DNA of 64,000 nt, taken from Ascarosepion bandense (Eukaryota; Mollusca; Cephalopoda; Sepiida; Sepiidae). The translations under genes and the position numbers were made by a program. The stretch covers positions 431,001 through 495,000 of the forward strand of contig JBBBDQ010000420.1 in assembly GCA_037127315.1 (NCBI GenBank). Reading direction: 5' to 3'. This document shows positions 21,036-32,447 of this stretch, piece after piece (positions within the stretch are counted from its first letter, which is position 1; every line of letters begins with the position of its first letter). The notes under the pieces were generated by a model that was not told where the DNA came from, did not search any database, and saw only the letters and a program-made list of their open reading frames with translations.

Positions 21036-23262
21036 CATCAGCAAAAAGAGAAGCCCAAAATGCTAATTACAATCGGGGATACTAATATAAAGCAGGTGCA
21101 GAAATTTAAATACTTGGGAAGTGATAACGGAAAATGCGACACTGAGATCTGAAGGTGCATTAAGTGTTTTTTTTTGTTTTTTTTTCTTTTTAATCGTATC
21201 ACCCCGAGCAAGGCAGTAACGCCACTGATGTGCAGGGGGCTACGTAATAGTGAAAAGATCGGAAAAGAGAAAGGCGCAAACCACGACCTAAACATGGAAC
21301 AAGGGATGAGCCACTTAACCTGTTCAATAGACATGGGTTGTGTGTGAACCGGGCGATAGATAGATCTATCTACTACAATTGAAAAAAAAACCCCAAAAAA
21401 ACAAGAAAACAAAGTGAGAAGATTGGAAAAGAGAAAGCCGAAAACCACGTCCTAAACAGGGAACAAGGGATGAGTCTCTTAACCTGTGAATAGACATGGG
21501 TGGAGTGTGAACCGGGCGATAGATAGATCTATATACTCCAATTGAAAAAAACCCCAAAAAAACAAGAAAACAAAGTGAGAAGATTGGAAAAGAGAAAGCC
21601 GGAAACCACGTCCTAAACAGGGAACAAGGGATGAGCCTCTTAACCTGCTGAATAGACATGGGTGGAGTGTGAACCGGGCGATAGATAGATCTATCTACTC
21701 CAATTGAAAAAAAAAACAAAAAAAGCAAGAAAACAAAGTGAGAAGATTGGAAAAGAGAAAGCCGGAAACCACGTCCTAAACAGGGAACAAGGGATGAGCC
21801 TCTTAACCTGCTGAATAGACATGGGTGGAGTGTGAACCGGGCGATAGATAGATCTATCTACTCCAATTGAAAAAAAAAACAAAAAAAAGCAAGAAAACAA
21901 AGTGAGAAGATTGGAAAAGAGAAAGCCGGAAACCACGTCCTAAACAGGGAACAAGGGATGAGCCACTTAACCTGCTGAATAGACATGGGTGGAGTGTGAA
22001 CCAGGCGATAGATAGATCTATCTACTCCAATTGAAAAAACAAAAAACAAAACAAGAAAATAAAATTAGAAGATTGGAAAAGAGAAAGCCGGAAACCACGT
22101 CCTAAACAGGGAACAAGGGATGAGCCTCTTAACCTGTTCAATAGACATGGGTGGAGTGTGAACAGGGCGATAGATAGATCTATCTACTCCAATTGAAAAA
22201 ACAAAAAACAAAACAAGAAAACAAAGTGAGAAGATTGGAAAAGAGAAAGCCGGAAACCACGTCCTAAACAGGGAACAAGGGATGAGCCTCTTAACCTGTT
22301 CAATAGACATGGGTGGAGTGTGAACCGGGCGATAGATAGATCTATCTACTCTAATTGAAAAACAAAACAAAACAAGAAAACAAAATGAGAAGATTGAGAA
22401 AGCCGGAAACCACGTCCTAAACAGGGAACAAGGGATGAGCCTCTTAACCTGCTGAATAGACATGGGTGGAGTGTGAACAGGGCGATAGATAGATCTATCT
22501 ACTCCAATTGAAAAAAAAAACAAAACAAAACAAGAAAACAAAGTGAGAAGATTGGAAAAGAGAAAGCCGGAAACCACGTCCTAAACAGGGAACAAGGGAT
22601 GAGCCTCTTAACCTGTTCAATAGACATGGGTGGAGTGTGAACCGGGCGATAGATAGATCTATCTACTCCAATTGAAAAAAAAACAAAAAAAAAACAAGAA
22701 AACAAAGTGAGAAGATTGGAAAAGAGAAAGCCGGAAACCACGTCCTAAACAGGGAACAAGGGATGAGCCTCTTAAGTGACAGGAAGGTTTCGTTGGAAAC
22801 CAGAAAAAGAGTACTGAACTGGTATGCGATGTCTGTCCTCATATATGGCAGAAAACGCTACACAGTCTCCCTAAAGATGGGGGCAAGAATCGAAGCAACA
22901 GAAATGTGGTTCTACAGAAGGATGCTGAGGATACCATGAACCAAACATGTGAGCAACGACAACGTTTTTGAGAGGATGCAAACGAAAAGAATACTTAACA
23001 TCAGAAAGAGACAACTGAAGTTTCTGGGATATGTAATGAGGAAGGAGGGCTTGGAGAATCTAATACTTACGGGACGGATAGAGGGTGAAAGGAAATTGGA
23101 GAAAGCGACGGGTTACATACTTGATGGGCTTGAGTAAGTGGATGGCGGAGCAGGTTTTGTGAGAGATACCAAGAGAGAGATTTTTAAGAGCCACAAAGGA
23201 TAGGAATAAGTGGGTGTCGATGATCACCTACGTCCAAAAAGGACACGGCACATAAAGAAAAG
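21036..23262 (+). pseudogene. RTE-like LINE (family A) split by LINE 3' UTR array
   Basis: 21036-21170 reads SAKREAQNANYNRGY-type sequence then KYLGS and GKCDTEI. It resumes at 22778: [64 protein letters not shown]. Stops and frameshifts are present. The break is caused by the array at 21180-22777. About 45 bp of the LINE are missing across the junction, so a deletion accompanied the insertion. Confidence 0.85.
21180..22777 (-). repeat. 162-bp tandem array of LINE 3' UTR units
   Basis: On the minus strand: nine full units and one partial unit (starts near 21251, 21416, 21577, 21740, 21904, 22066, 22228, 22387, 22545, 22709; spacing 158-165), then the LINE tail and an A-rich end at 21172-21194. 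Each unit contains GTTCCCTGTTTAGGACGTGG, CACTCCACCCATGTCTATT and the palindrome AGATAGATCTATCT. The orientation and terminal A-run show it arrived as a retrotransposed LINE 3' end. A short direct repeat TTAAGTG lies at both junctions. A repetitive peptide (MVSGFLFSNLLTLFSC...) is readable but is only a frame through the repeat. Confidence 0.93.
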
Positions 23263-23496
23263 GGATAGAAAATGTTGAATTTTGGTTTTTCTATTTTACT
23301 ATTTTTTGTCAAATTTCATTTCCTTATTGAATATTATGACAGCTTATTTTATGTTTCTTCCGAATGAGGATGATCATTCTCATATGCCTATTTTTGTTTG
23401 ACTTTGTTGTTATTTATTGTTGTCCGTGTAGCAAAGTAGCTATTTATTCGCATGTCTACATTTTCCCATTATCTTGTTATTTTGTTTAAAATTTTC
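23263..23496. other. no recognisable feature
   Basis: T-rich spacer between two RTE-like copies in opposite orientation. Confidence 0.4.
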
Positions 23497-24440
23497 TTCT
23501 TCTATGTGCCTTGTCCTTTCAGGACATAGGCGATCACGGCCTTCCACGTCTCCCTATCCCGAGTGGCTCTTAGCACACTTTCTCCTGTAACGACCCGCAG
23601 CCCCCGTTCTGTCATCCACCTGCTCAGGCCCTTCAAATGTGTTATCCGCTGCTTTCCTCTGTCTCTTTTCCCTCTATCTGGCCTGTTAGTATCAGGTTCT
23701 CCAAGCCCTCGTTCCTCATTGCATGTCCCAGGAACTTCAGTTTTCTATTCTTGATGCTCAATATTAATTTCCTTTCTGTTTCCATTCTTTCCAACACCTC
23801 GTTATTGCTCACATGCTTGGTCCACGATATCCGCAGCATCCTTCTCTAGAACCAAAATTCAGTTGCTTCTAGTTTTTCCTTCATCTTTGATGATATTGTT
23901 CAACATTCACTGCCATATTGAAGAACTGACATCACATAGCAATCCAACACTTTCTTCTTTGTTTGTAGTGAAAGTTTCCTGTGTCTTAATACTTTACTCA
24001 ACTTCTGGAACGCATTCTTCACCATGTCAATTCACCTTTGGATCTCTGTGTTGCAAATTCCGTCTTCAGTTAGAACATTCCCAGACATTTACATTTTCGT
24101 ACCTGCTTGATTTTAACATCCTCCACCTGTATTTGGCACTTTGGGCTGCTCTTTTTGCTGATGACCATGCATTCGGTTTTCTTGCAGTTTATTTGTAGTC
24201 CCTTTTTGTCACTCTCTTCACCTATATTTTGCAGGAGATTCTGCAGTTTCCTTTCCCTGTCTGCTATCAACACTGTGTCATCTGAGTATCTCATGTTGTT
24301 CAAATTGTGGCCTCCGATTAGAAATACTGGCATAACATCTAGGGTCCTCAAGATATTCTCACTGTACAAGTTAAATAGATCCGGTGAAAATACACATCCC
24401 TATATTACGCTCCTATTGTTAGTTTCTCTTCTAGACATAA
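23497..24440 (-). pseudogene. RTE-like LINE (family A) RT fragment
   Basis: Antisense RT fragment from the palm to the C-terminus. The minus strand shows [20 protein letters not shown], then [20 protein letters not shown] (YADD changed to YSDD, both Asp kept), [17 protein letters not shown], and later [40 protein letters not shown]. Frameshifts divide it. The 5' part is absent. Confidence 0.88.
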
Positions 24441-24579
24441 CCTACAACTTTTGCTAATACTTTTGTATGGTGGTGCTTTTTTTATTTTTTTCATTTGATT
24501 TTGGTGGTAATGTTGTTTTCTTTCTGGTTCCATATATACTGTGATAACGTTGTATTGTTTTTGTATTTTTTGTGTTGAA

Positions 24580-24885
24580 TGGTATAATGTTCAGCAATCC
24601 TGTCTTGCTAGATTAATCACAACGAAATAATCTGTTCGATCCCCACTGGGTACACTATACTTTCTGCCTATACAATTAGTTTGATCCTCACAAGATGCCT
24701 CATATTTTCGGCCTTGTACCACATCTAAGTTACGCTTTGAAAATTATTTAGAGCACTTGGACGACGTAATAGATAACAAGCTTGTCTAGCTAGATAAAAT
24801 ACGATTATATAGTGAGTTCAACCCTCACTGGGTGCCTCTTTCAGCTTAGTGACACATCTAAGCTACGCTTAGATAATCACCATAT
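24580..24885 (+). mobile_element. two SINE-2 copies in tandem
   Basis: Two consecutive same-strand copies, 24580-24750 and 24755-24885. The first has TGGTATAATGTTCAGCAA and box B GTTCGATCCCCACTGGGTA, the second GTGAGTTCAACCCTCACTGG. Both end in CACATCTAAG(T/C)TACGCTT(A/T)GA. Confidence 0.75.
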
Positions 24886-25914
24886 TATCCTTAAAAAGTG
24901 TCTATATGGATCTTCGCATCGTCAGTCTCAAGGTAATTTTTTTCACTATCTGCAAAGAAAAACAGACAGAAAGAATTGCAATGTGTAAAGAACAAAGACT
25001 TAAATTCCAAACCATTCGTCTGGAGGTTTTCAAATCTCGCAAAAAATTTAAAAAAATGCTTTAATAAGAAAGAAAAAAAATCTAACGAGACAAAAACAAA
25101 ATTTTGTTCGGTAAAAAAAAACCGAAAATTATTATTTCTTCTCCCACTTTTTTTTTTTTTTTTTTTTTTTTACTTTCCGGTTACTACTTCTGTTTGCCAT
25201 AAATTTGAATGATATTTGGTGTGGCGATGTTAGCTTTATTTCGTTACTTGAAAAAATCAGATTTCTATTGTGGAAAGAAATGGCTCGGAGACTTCAACAG
25301 AAATCAATGTGTTGTCCAGATGGAGAGAATATCAATTGCCTGCAAGGTTTTCACGTGATACACTTGCAAATGAAATTATTCCGGATTTAAGTATTTTTCT
25401 TAAAAATGTTGAAATCTACGTTTGCGCCTCGCTTGTCAACACAGATGGTTGGCTTCGCTTTGAGAAAACGTCTTACATTTCACTACTGAACAACAATGAT
25501 TCAACTCCCTGCACAAACTACATTTTGCTTTTTATTATCTTTTTTCTCTCTTCCAGTTGTTCCTAGATATCGGATGTTTTTTCCTCTGTCAAATACCTTT
25601 CTTGGCAGTGCTAAATGCGTCATTCTGATATAGACTGATCATCTTTGTTTGTTTAGTATAACTTAATATGGCACGAGACTAAAAAAAAAAAACAGGGAAG
25701 AGAGATATTATTACGTCACTGTTTGAAGTATGGAGGTGGATAACTTTTCTACCGTGAAGATCACCATTAATCTTTCGTTTTTTTACCTAGGTTCGAAAAG
25801 TGGTCCGTAGAATCTGTGGAAAAATGCATGATTTTGAATCTATTTGGTAACAGCTATTGATGTTGTTCGTTCTTTTATCAATGACTTCTTTTCTTATCGG
25901 GTGACTCCGGGGAG
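24886..25914. other. no recognisable gene
   Basis: Contains a long T run (25149-25171). Overlapping frames at 25205-25566 carry no domain I recognise. Confidence 0.45.
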
Positions 25915-26900
25915 CGTGGAATCACCTCTTAATTGCTGTTGTTCCCGGTGGGTAAGGGCCTAGTCAGGGTTAGCGGTGAACAATTATTAAACCCCCAAAC
26001 TGGGGTCAAAATATTATGAAAATATAAAAATATATTTTTATAGTAAAAATGCCAGTTATATATCTTTATCGTAAAAAAAAAAGAGAAAAAAAATCAACAG
26101 TAATGCATGTTCATCGAAAAAATTAGCTGGATTTGTCTCTACTTATGTTGAGGTAGTATTTATATTATTTACACTGATCGGACTGTTGTCTTTATCTTTA
26201 TTGCCATGTTTTCGACATTTCAGCCATTATACCTGAAGATGGTGCTAAGATTTTCGAACCGAACCCTCTATTTCGATCACTGAAGTTAAAATTTTTCTCA
26301 TTCCATGTGTGATGCCACTTCCGGTACCGTGTAACTTATGAAGTACTACAGAAAATCATTAGCTTCAAAGATTGCAATATGAGCTCTGATAAAAAAAAAT
26401 GATATTGAGATATTAGGTTTATATGTCTCAGAAAATTATACAGTGATATCCTCCCAGTGCATATAGGCATTGATTAGTTCCAGTGACTTGATCCAGAGTT
26501 GTGAGTTCAATACCAGGCTACAGCAGTTGTAAACCAATAACTTAGAGAGATGAATTAAAGGGAGATAACTACATGACATCCGGAAGTGGCATCGCACATG
26601 AAATGAGAATGATCTACCCCAGTGTCGAAATAAAGAGTTCGGTCATAAATTCCTAGCATCTGGAGAAGCGTACAACGGCTGAAACGTCGTAAACATGAGG
26701 ACAACAGTTCGAACAGTGTAAATAATGTAAATCCTCAGAAACATATTTTTATAGAAAAATAACATCACCAGCAATACATTTTCATAAATAAAGAAAAAAA
26801 AACAGGAAGTAAAAATATATTTAAAAAAATATTACTAAAGCTCCCATGATATTTAAATTTCGGCATTAAATGATACATAATATGCCATTAAACAATAAAA
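25915..26900 (+). repeat. family G split by an SINE-3/H foldback
   Basis: Family G at 25915-26145 (CACCTCTTAATTGCTGTTG; AATATTATGAAAATATAAAA) resumes at about 26740 and ends with CCATTAAACAATAAAAG near 26900. The interruption is the inverted pair described at 26150-26735. Confidence 0.75.
26150..26735. mobile_element. SINE-3 (family H) foldback
   Basis: 26443-26735 (plus) has a tRNA-like head (ATATAGGCATTGATTAG; box B GTGAGTTCAATACC) and a 3' body with GGAAGTGGCATCGCACATG and GGCTGAAACGTCGTAAACATG. 26150-26330 is an inverted copy of that body. Together they form long imperfect arms. Copies of H also lie at 34630-34915, 40940-41062 and 57180-57460. Confidence 0.75.
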
Positions 26901-27041
26901 GAAGAAAAAACAGCCAGCCAACCAACCAATAACGTTTCTGTTTACAGAATGTAGAGAATATAATTCACTTATTTAGACATAAAATGCAGAATAAATATCA
27001 AATATGTGAAAAGTCGGAAACATCTAATCTAAATCTAAATC

Positions 27042-27758
27042 TATCTAAACTTATTTATAAATGGAACTTTGTCTGTGTGTGTGTGCGTGTGTCTGTGAGT
27101 GTGTGTGTGTCCGTTACCTATAGACTCCGAAACGGCTGAACCAATTTTCTTGAAAATTTACACAGTTGTACTATAAGCGTCTGCGAGTGTTCTTAGCTAG
27201 GTTTTTTGTCGAGTTACCCCTGATAAATATCGAAAATCGGGTTATAGAAGGAATTGTCCGATTTTAATCAAATTTGATACACTCATAGACAATGACATAA
27301 GAAACGATATTCAGAAGTTTCAAGGTTGCAGTTCTTACAATAGTGCAGAAAATCGATAATATATATATAAAAAGCAAGATGTTTGTGTGTGTGTCTGTTT
27401 ATCTGCCTGTATGTCTGTAGTTTTTACAGCCCTTTTATTTTAGCTTTTGCTTCGGGTTTGGTTCTAAGTAGATATAATTGTAGTTCTTAGTCTCAGCCAT
27501 GATACCATTTTCTCAGAGCACTTATTTAGCCTTCAAAATTCAGTTTACGACGAAAAATCTTATTTGATATCGATACCAGGAAATCAAAATTTGACTTATA
27601 TCCATTGATTTTTCTTTCAGTCTACGGTTTCGCTTTAACTGGAAATAACTATTGCTTTTTAGTCTTTCCTGCCAACGTCCAAAGCGTCGAGCTCCAGGAC
27701 TATGGATTAGTTTTAAAGCTTTCATTACACTCGAGCAACGCCGGGCTATACTGCTAGT
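27042..27758 (-). repeat. dispersed repeat family D, full copy
   Basis: Antisense copy, from TATCTAAACTTATTTATAAA to GCCGGGCTATACTGCTAG. Contains the CA-rich tract, GACTCCGAAACGGCTGAACC and a middle section missing at 5627-6126. Confidence 0.85.
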
Positions 27759-27944
27759 TAAGAAATAAATCAATTTTATTCCATTTCGTCTGTTCCAAGG
27801 TAAAAAAGTATATCTTACAAGTAGTTTTATTAAGTTTTCCTAATATACTTAGAGTATTCAGTTTTTTGGGGTGTGTGCCAAGAGTGTAGACATTACCCAT
27901 GATAATCATTGTCTCAAGTGCTTTCGAAGAATGTTGAATAATTT

Positions 27945-28915
27945 CTATACGTTGGCAGCGTATAACATGAAAAGTATGCGGTGAAGAAGACGTCAATAAA
28001 CGAATCAATGCTGGCCGCACAACATACAGGAAGCTATTCAAAAGAATCTACGGCAATCCTGGGCTAACTGAAGCCAAGAAGCTCATGGTCTACCGAGCTC
28101 TTGTAATCTCGACTCTTCTGTGAGACCTTGGTTTTCTTTCATGTGCCATGTCCTTTTGAAGACGTAGGCGATCATGGCTTTCCGCATCTCCCTGTCCCTG
28201 GTGGCTCTAAGCACGCTTTCTTCTTTTGCACCATGCAACCCTCGTTCCGTCATCCACCTGATCAGGTCCGCCAAATATGTTACGCGCTGCTTTCTTCTGT
28301 CACTTTTTCCCTCTATCTGTCCTGTTAGTATCATGTTCTCCAAGCCCTCCTTCCTCATTGCATGTCTTAGGAACTTTATTTGTCTCTTCCTGATGCTCAG
28401 TATTAATTTCCTTTTCGTCTCCATCCTTTTCAAAACCTCGTCATTGCCCACGTGCTCGGTCCATGATATCCGCAGCATCCTTTTGTAGAATCACATTTCA
28501 GTTGCTTCAAGTTTTTCATTCATCTTCGAAGATATTGTCTAACATTCACTGCCATATTGAAGAACACATAGAAATCCAGTACTCTCCTCTTTGTTTTTAG
28601 TGAACTTTACCGAAAATACATCCGCGAACTTGAAAGATTCCATCAAATTTAATTGCGTCAAATCCTACGGAACACGTGGCAGGATCGGATCAAAAACATC
28701 GAAGTTCACCTCCGCATGAAGATAAAGTGCGTAGAGATCTCATCATGACTCGCCACCCTATTCCATGGACTGGACTCCTTGCCCGAATGTCAGACATCTC
28801 CCTGTCCAAACAAATCACATTTAAGTTCAAATCTGGCAAGAGACCACGTGGAACCCCCTGTCATCGATGTTGTTTGGGGGGGTCACCTCTTTTCACACAC
28901 TCTATGGACTCTTCC
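27945..28915 (+). pseudogene. LINE B, split by an RTE-like copy
   Basis: 27945-28127 reads INAGRTTYRKLFKRIYGN, LTEAKKLMVYRALVISTLL; it resumes near 28604 with LYRKYIRELERFHQI, LRQILRNTWQDRIKNIEV and WTGLLARMSDISLSKQITFK. This is the C-terminal region of a second non-LTR retrotransposon family, distinct from family A. Stops and frameshifts are present. Clade uncertain. Confidence 0.78.
28128..28610 (-). pseudogene. RTE-like LINE (family A) nested in LINE B
   Basis: The minus strand is open for 131 codons: [75 protein letters not shown]. It sits inside LINE B in the opposite orientation, so it is the younger insertion. The copy is 5'-truncated before the palm. Confidence 0.88.
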
Positions 28916-29235
28916 ATGGTATACAAATAATTCTTCCTGCACAGAATGGAACGTTGTTGTTGTTACAGTTATTGTTTTTCAGAGCAGTTGAACCGCCGCT
29001 CGTTGGTCAGCAAGAATATATACTATTACCAAGACTTACTTATTGCATATATTTGACTCCTAATAACAAGTATTCCTGAATCTGCTAACTCTGTACAGGT
29101 TGTGTATCTTTTAGTCAATATACTTACATTTTTCCTCACATATCTGTTTTTGTTATTATTGTATTGTGTGGTTTTCTAAACAAGAATCCACAACAGATAT
29201 AAAAAAAGGTGAGGCCCATCCTATCCTTTTTTTCC
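28916..29235. other. no recognisable feature
   Basis: AT-rich sequence between two LINE B copies. Confidence 0.4.
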
Positions 29236-29880
29236 TTTTGAGTTATACGTTGGAAAAAGGTCGATATCCTAATCAAGTTGGCTCTAGCAGCATACGGGAG
29301 TCTATTTAAAAGAGTCAATCCTAGGTTGACTCAAACCGACCAAGCTCATGATCTACCGAGTTTTTATAATTCTTTACTCTCCTGTACGCCTGTGAGATCC
29401 GGATATTCTACCGAAGAGGCATCTGTAAAGTTGAAAGATTCAGTCAAATAAAACTTCGTCTAATCCGGCGGAACATGTGACAGAATCGGATCACGAACAA
29501 CAAAGTTCTCCTTTGCGCACTGATGGAACCAAGAAACCATAATTGCTTACTACCGACTTCGATGGGCCGAACAACTTGCGCGAATGCCAGACATCCGCCT
29601 ACACAAACAATCCTTCTCTCGGAGCTTGCATCTAGCAAATGACCACTTGGAGCCCCACGTCGTCGATACAAGGATCAGTTCAGAAACACCTTGCTGATGA
29701 CAGAAATCGATTTGGTCAGCTGGGAGACAAAAGCTGCAGAAAGAACTAATTAGAGATGAGCAGTGCACAAAAACATCCTTCTAAAATCCCGGAAGACAAA
29801 CAGAAGAGACGAAGAGAGCAGAAAGAAAAGCCAGAGTTCTCCACCCTTCAACCCTCCAACCCTACTATTCGGTGGCCGGG
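29236..29880 (+). pseudogene. LINE B, C-terminal fragment
   Basis: Second LINE B copy: LALAAYGSLFKRVNPRLTQT, then frame-broken QTDQAHDLPSFYN, a QIKLRLIRRNM-like block, and FRNTLLMTEIDLVSWETKAA ERTN followed by a basic tail (KSRKTNRRDEESRKKSQ). The basic tail extends what is visible of the protein end in the copy at 27945. Confidence 0.72.
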
Positions 29881-29957
29881 GATCTCTCTTCAGATTGAGC
29901 ACAAGGCTCATTTTGTACAGAAGGAAATGTGGACGTGCTCACCAAAACAAGGCAATG

Positions 29958-30985
29958 ATATCCATGGACGGTAAGTGCGACACTGAGATTCGAAGGCACA
30001 TACCTAAGGACGCATTCCAGAAGCTGAGTAGAGTATTGAGAGGCAGGAAAATTACGCTGGAAGTGAGTACGGGACTTTTATGAGATGTCTATTCTTCAAT
30101 ATCGCAGTAAATACTGGACAATCTCACCAAAGATTAGAAGCAACCGAAATGTGGTTCTACAGAAGGATGCTGAGGATGTGAACAACGACGAGGTTTGGTG
30201 AGGCTGGAAACGAAAAGAAAAATTATACTTAACATCAGAAAGAGACAGGTGAAGTTTCTGGGACATGCCATGAGGAAGGAGGGCTTAGAAAATATGATAC
30301 TCACGGGATGGACAGAGGGAAGGAGGGAGACGGAAAGCAAGCCGTGACTTACTTGAAAGACTTGAGCAGATGGATGGTGGAGTAAGATTTGGGAGGGATA
30401 ATAGGAGAAGAGGTGTTAAGAGATACAAGATATAGAGAAATGTGGAAGGCCGTGATCGCTAACGTCCTGAAGGGACACGGTAAAAAGAAAAAGAAGGGTA
30501 ATAAATAACTAATCAGTATTGAGAAGAGGTGGCTTTATACCTCATAAGAATTTGATAAACAAATAAGAAATTATAATGTGGATATAAAATGGGGATCAAT
30601 TCTATATTATAATCAATATATAAACTGATCCCTCATTTTTTGGCCTCGCTAGTTTCTAAACATTTATATTCTAGATTTATGAGCTTGATCAAATGGATGG
30701 CAGAGTAGGGTTTGGGAGGAGTAACACGAGAAAGGGTGTTAAGAGCAACAAGAGATGTGGAGGGTCATGATTGCTTACGTCCTGAAGGGATACGGCACAT
30801 AGAAGAATTATAAATAACTAATCAGTATTGAGAAGAGGTGGATTCATACCTAATCAGAATTTGATAAACAAATAAGAGATTATAATGTGGATATAAAATG
30901 GGGGATTAGTTGTATATTATAATCAGTATATAAACTGATCCTCCATTTTGTAACCACGCTAGTTTCTATATATTTATATTCAGGA
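29958..30985 (+). pseudogene. RTE-like LINE (family A) with tandem 3' ends
   Basis: 29958-30490 is the C-terminal part ([62 protein letters not shown]) with stops. After the 3' segment at 30490-30680, the last part of the ORF recurs at 30680-30803 followed by the same AT-rich 3' segment (30805-30985), so the terminal unit is duplicated in tandem. Confidence 0.85.
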
Positions 30986-31112
30986 AGAAGAAAAAGCAGA
31001 TGAAAATGATGGATTTTTATTAATCAATCTGATTGATTAATCTGTGCATCTACTAGAAATAACGAGTATATATATATATATATATACTTGTTCGTCTTCG
31101 GTGAGGTTCCCT

Positions 31113-31430
31113 ATGTGCGTTGTGGTACAGTGGATATCGGCTCGGAACGAGAAATCGGGGAGACGAGTTCGAATTCCAGCTGAATCCATTGAATCCATCG
31201 AATTCCAGCTGAATCCACTTACGCGCAAACACCCTTGGGAAAGGTATTAATCCGTCTCTTCCCCCCAGTTTTGGGTTAAATAATAGGACAGATTGGGTTC
31301 TATAGCCTTGGTCGGCAACCAGTCTACCGCAGAAAGTAATGGCAACCTACTGCGGGATAATCTTCTGCCCAGTCAGTCATGTCTCTTTCGAGACATGATC
31401 GTCCAAGCGTGTATCACGTATGGCACTTAA

Positions 31431-31434
<4 letters not shown>
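31113..31434 (+). mobile_element. SINE-1, full length with small internal duplication
   Basis: Head TGTGCGTTGTGGTACAGTGG, box B GAGTTCGAATTCC, and hairpin CATGTCTC TTTC GAGACATG at 31378-31397. The block TGAATCCATTGAATCCAT with GAATTCCAGCTGAATCCA is a local duplication. Ends directly in (TA)n. Confidence 0.93.

Positions 31435-31477
<43 letters not shown>
31434..31477. repeat. (TA)n microsatellite
   Basis: Pure TA tract at the 3' end of a SINE-1. Confidence 0.95.
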
Positions 31478-31479
<2 letters not shown>

Positions 31480-31785
31480 TTCAAGAGGGAACCTCACCGA
31501 AGACGAACAAGTAGCGCTGAAATGGATACTCACTCACTCTGTCAAGTATAAAAGAGAGTTTGTTGTTCAGCAACTCGTCCACATGGATGTCAAATCTAAA
31601 TAATCTGTAAGCATCTTTTTAAAAATAATAATGGTTTAAGTGATACAATTCTTACTCATTAACCTGCAGCTCTGAGAGAAGAAGTAGATGCATACATTTT
31701 TCAATATTTCCGCGTAAGTGGAATTGGAAATCATCTCTCCGATAAACAATTCCGATCCATTATTTATTACACCAACCCCTCATCC

Positions 31786-32447
31786 AAGCTTAGAGTACCT
31801 GATATTCCTAACCTACACCAATCTAAGTACTGATCAGGCTCGACGACCTCGTAACATCGGTGATCGTACGGGAACCGGCGTTTCAACGTTATGTGACCGT
31901 AAGCCCGTTATGCCATCTGCACATTCAAGCTTGCAGCACCTAACCGGTCACTTATCAAAGTACTGACCAGACTCGAAGTTGCTTAACTTCGGTGATCGTA
32001 CGGGAAAAGGTGTTTCAACGTCATGTCGCCCTAAGCCCATTATGCCATCTGTAAATGCAAGCTTATAGCACCTGGTGTACACAAGCGGTCACCCATCAAA
32101 GCACTGACCAGACTCGACGTTGCTTAACTTCAGTGACCGTACGGGAACTGGTGTTTCAACGTAAGATGTTATGCCATGTGTACATGCAAGCTTGAAGATT
32201 TTGGTATTTACAAGCGCTTACCCATCTAGGTACTGGCTGTTCTTGATCTTGCTTAACTTTGGTAATCATACGGAACTGGTGTCTCAACGTAATATGGCCG
32301 TAAACCCATTATGCTTTCTGTATACTCATGGTTACAGCACCTATATTCCGAAACGGTAACCCATTTATGTACTGAGCTGTTTCAACCTTGCTTAACTTTG
32401 GTGATCGTACAGGAACCAGTGTATCAACATAATGTGGCCGTCAGCCT
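31786..32447 (-). pseudogene. tandem array of five 5S rRNA pseudogenes
   Basis: Five head-to-tail degenerate 5S units on the minus strand (31786-31905, 31927-32038, 32059-32165, 32188-32307, 32329-32447), period about 130-140 bp. Spacers of about 20 bp contain TTATGCCATCTG. Each unit carries antisense versions of core 5S segments: GTTGCTTAACTT, GGTGATCGTACGGGAAC and GTGTTTCAACGT. The 5' and 3' ends of the gene are GGCCGTAAGCC and AAGCTTACAGCACC equivalents. Units differ by many substitutions and deletions (about 10 bp missing in units 2 and 3), so none is likely functional. Confidence 0.85.

Larger units (their letters stand above)
31086..31512. repeat. 26-bp perfect inverted repeat around a SINE
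   Basis: ACTTGTTCGTCTTCGGTGAG plus GTTCCC (31086-31111) and its exact reverse complement (31487-31512). Each arm is bordered by (TA)n. The right arm reads GNLTEDEQVALKWI and may be a remnant of a Penelope-like protein; this is weak. Confidence 0.85.

Noticed and set aside
21038..22741. Repetitive proteins on the minus strand (MVSGFLFSNLLTLFSC, RSIYRPVHTPPMSI units)
   Set aside because: They are frames through the 162-bp LINE UTR repeat; unit lengths differ by one to several bases, so the frame is not kept across the array.
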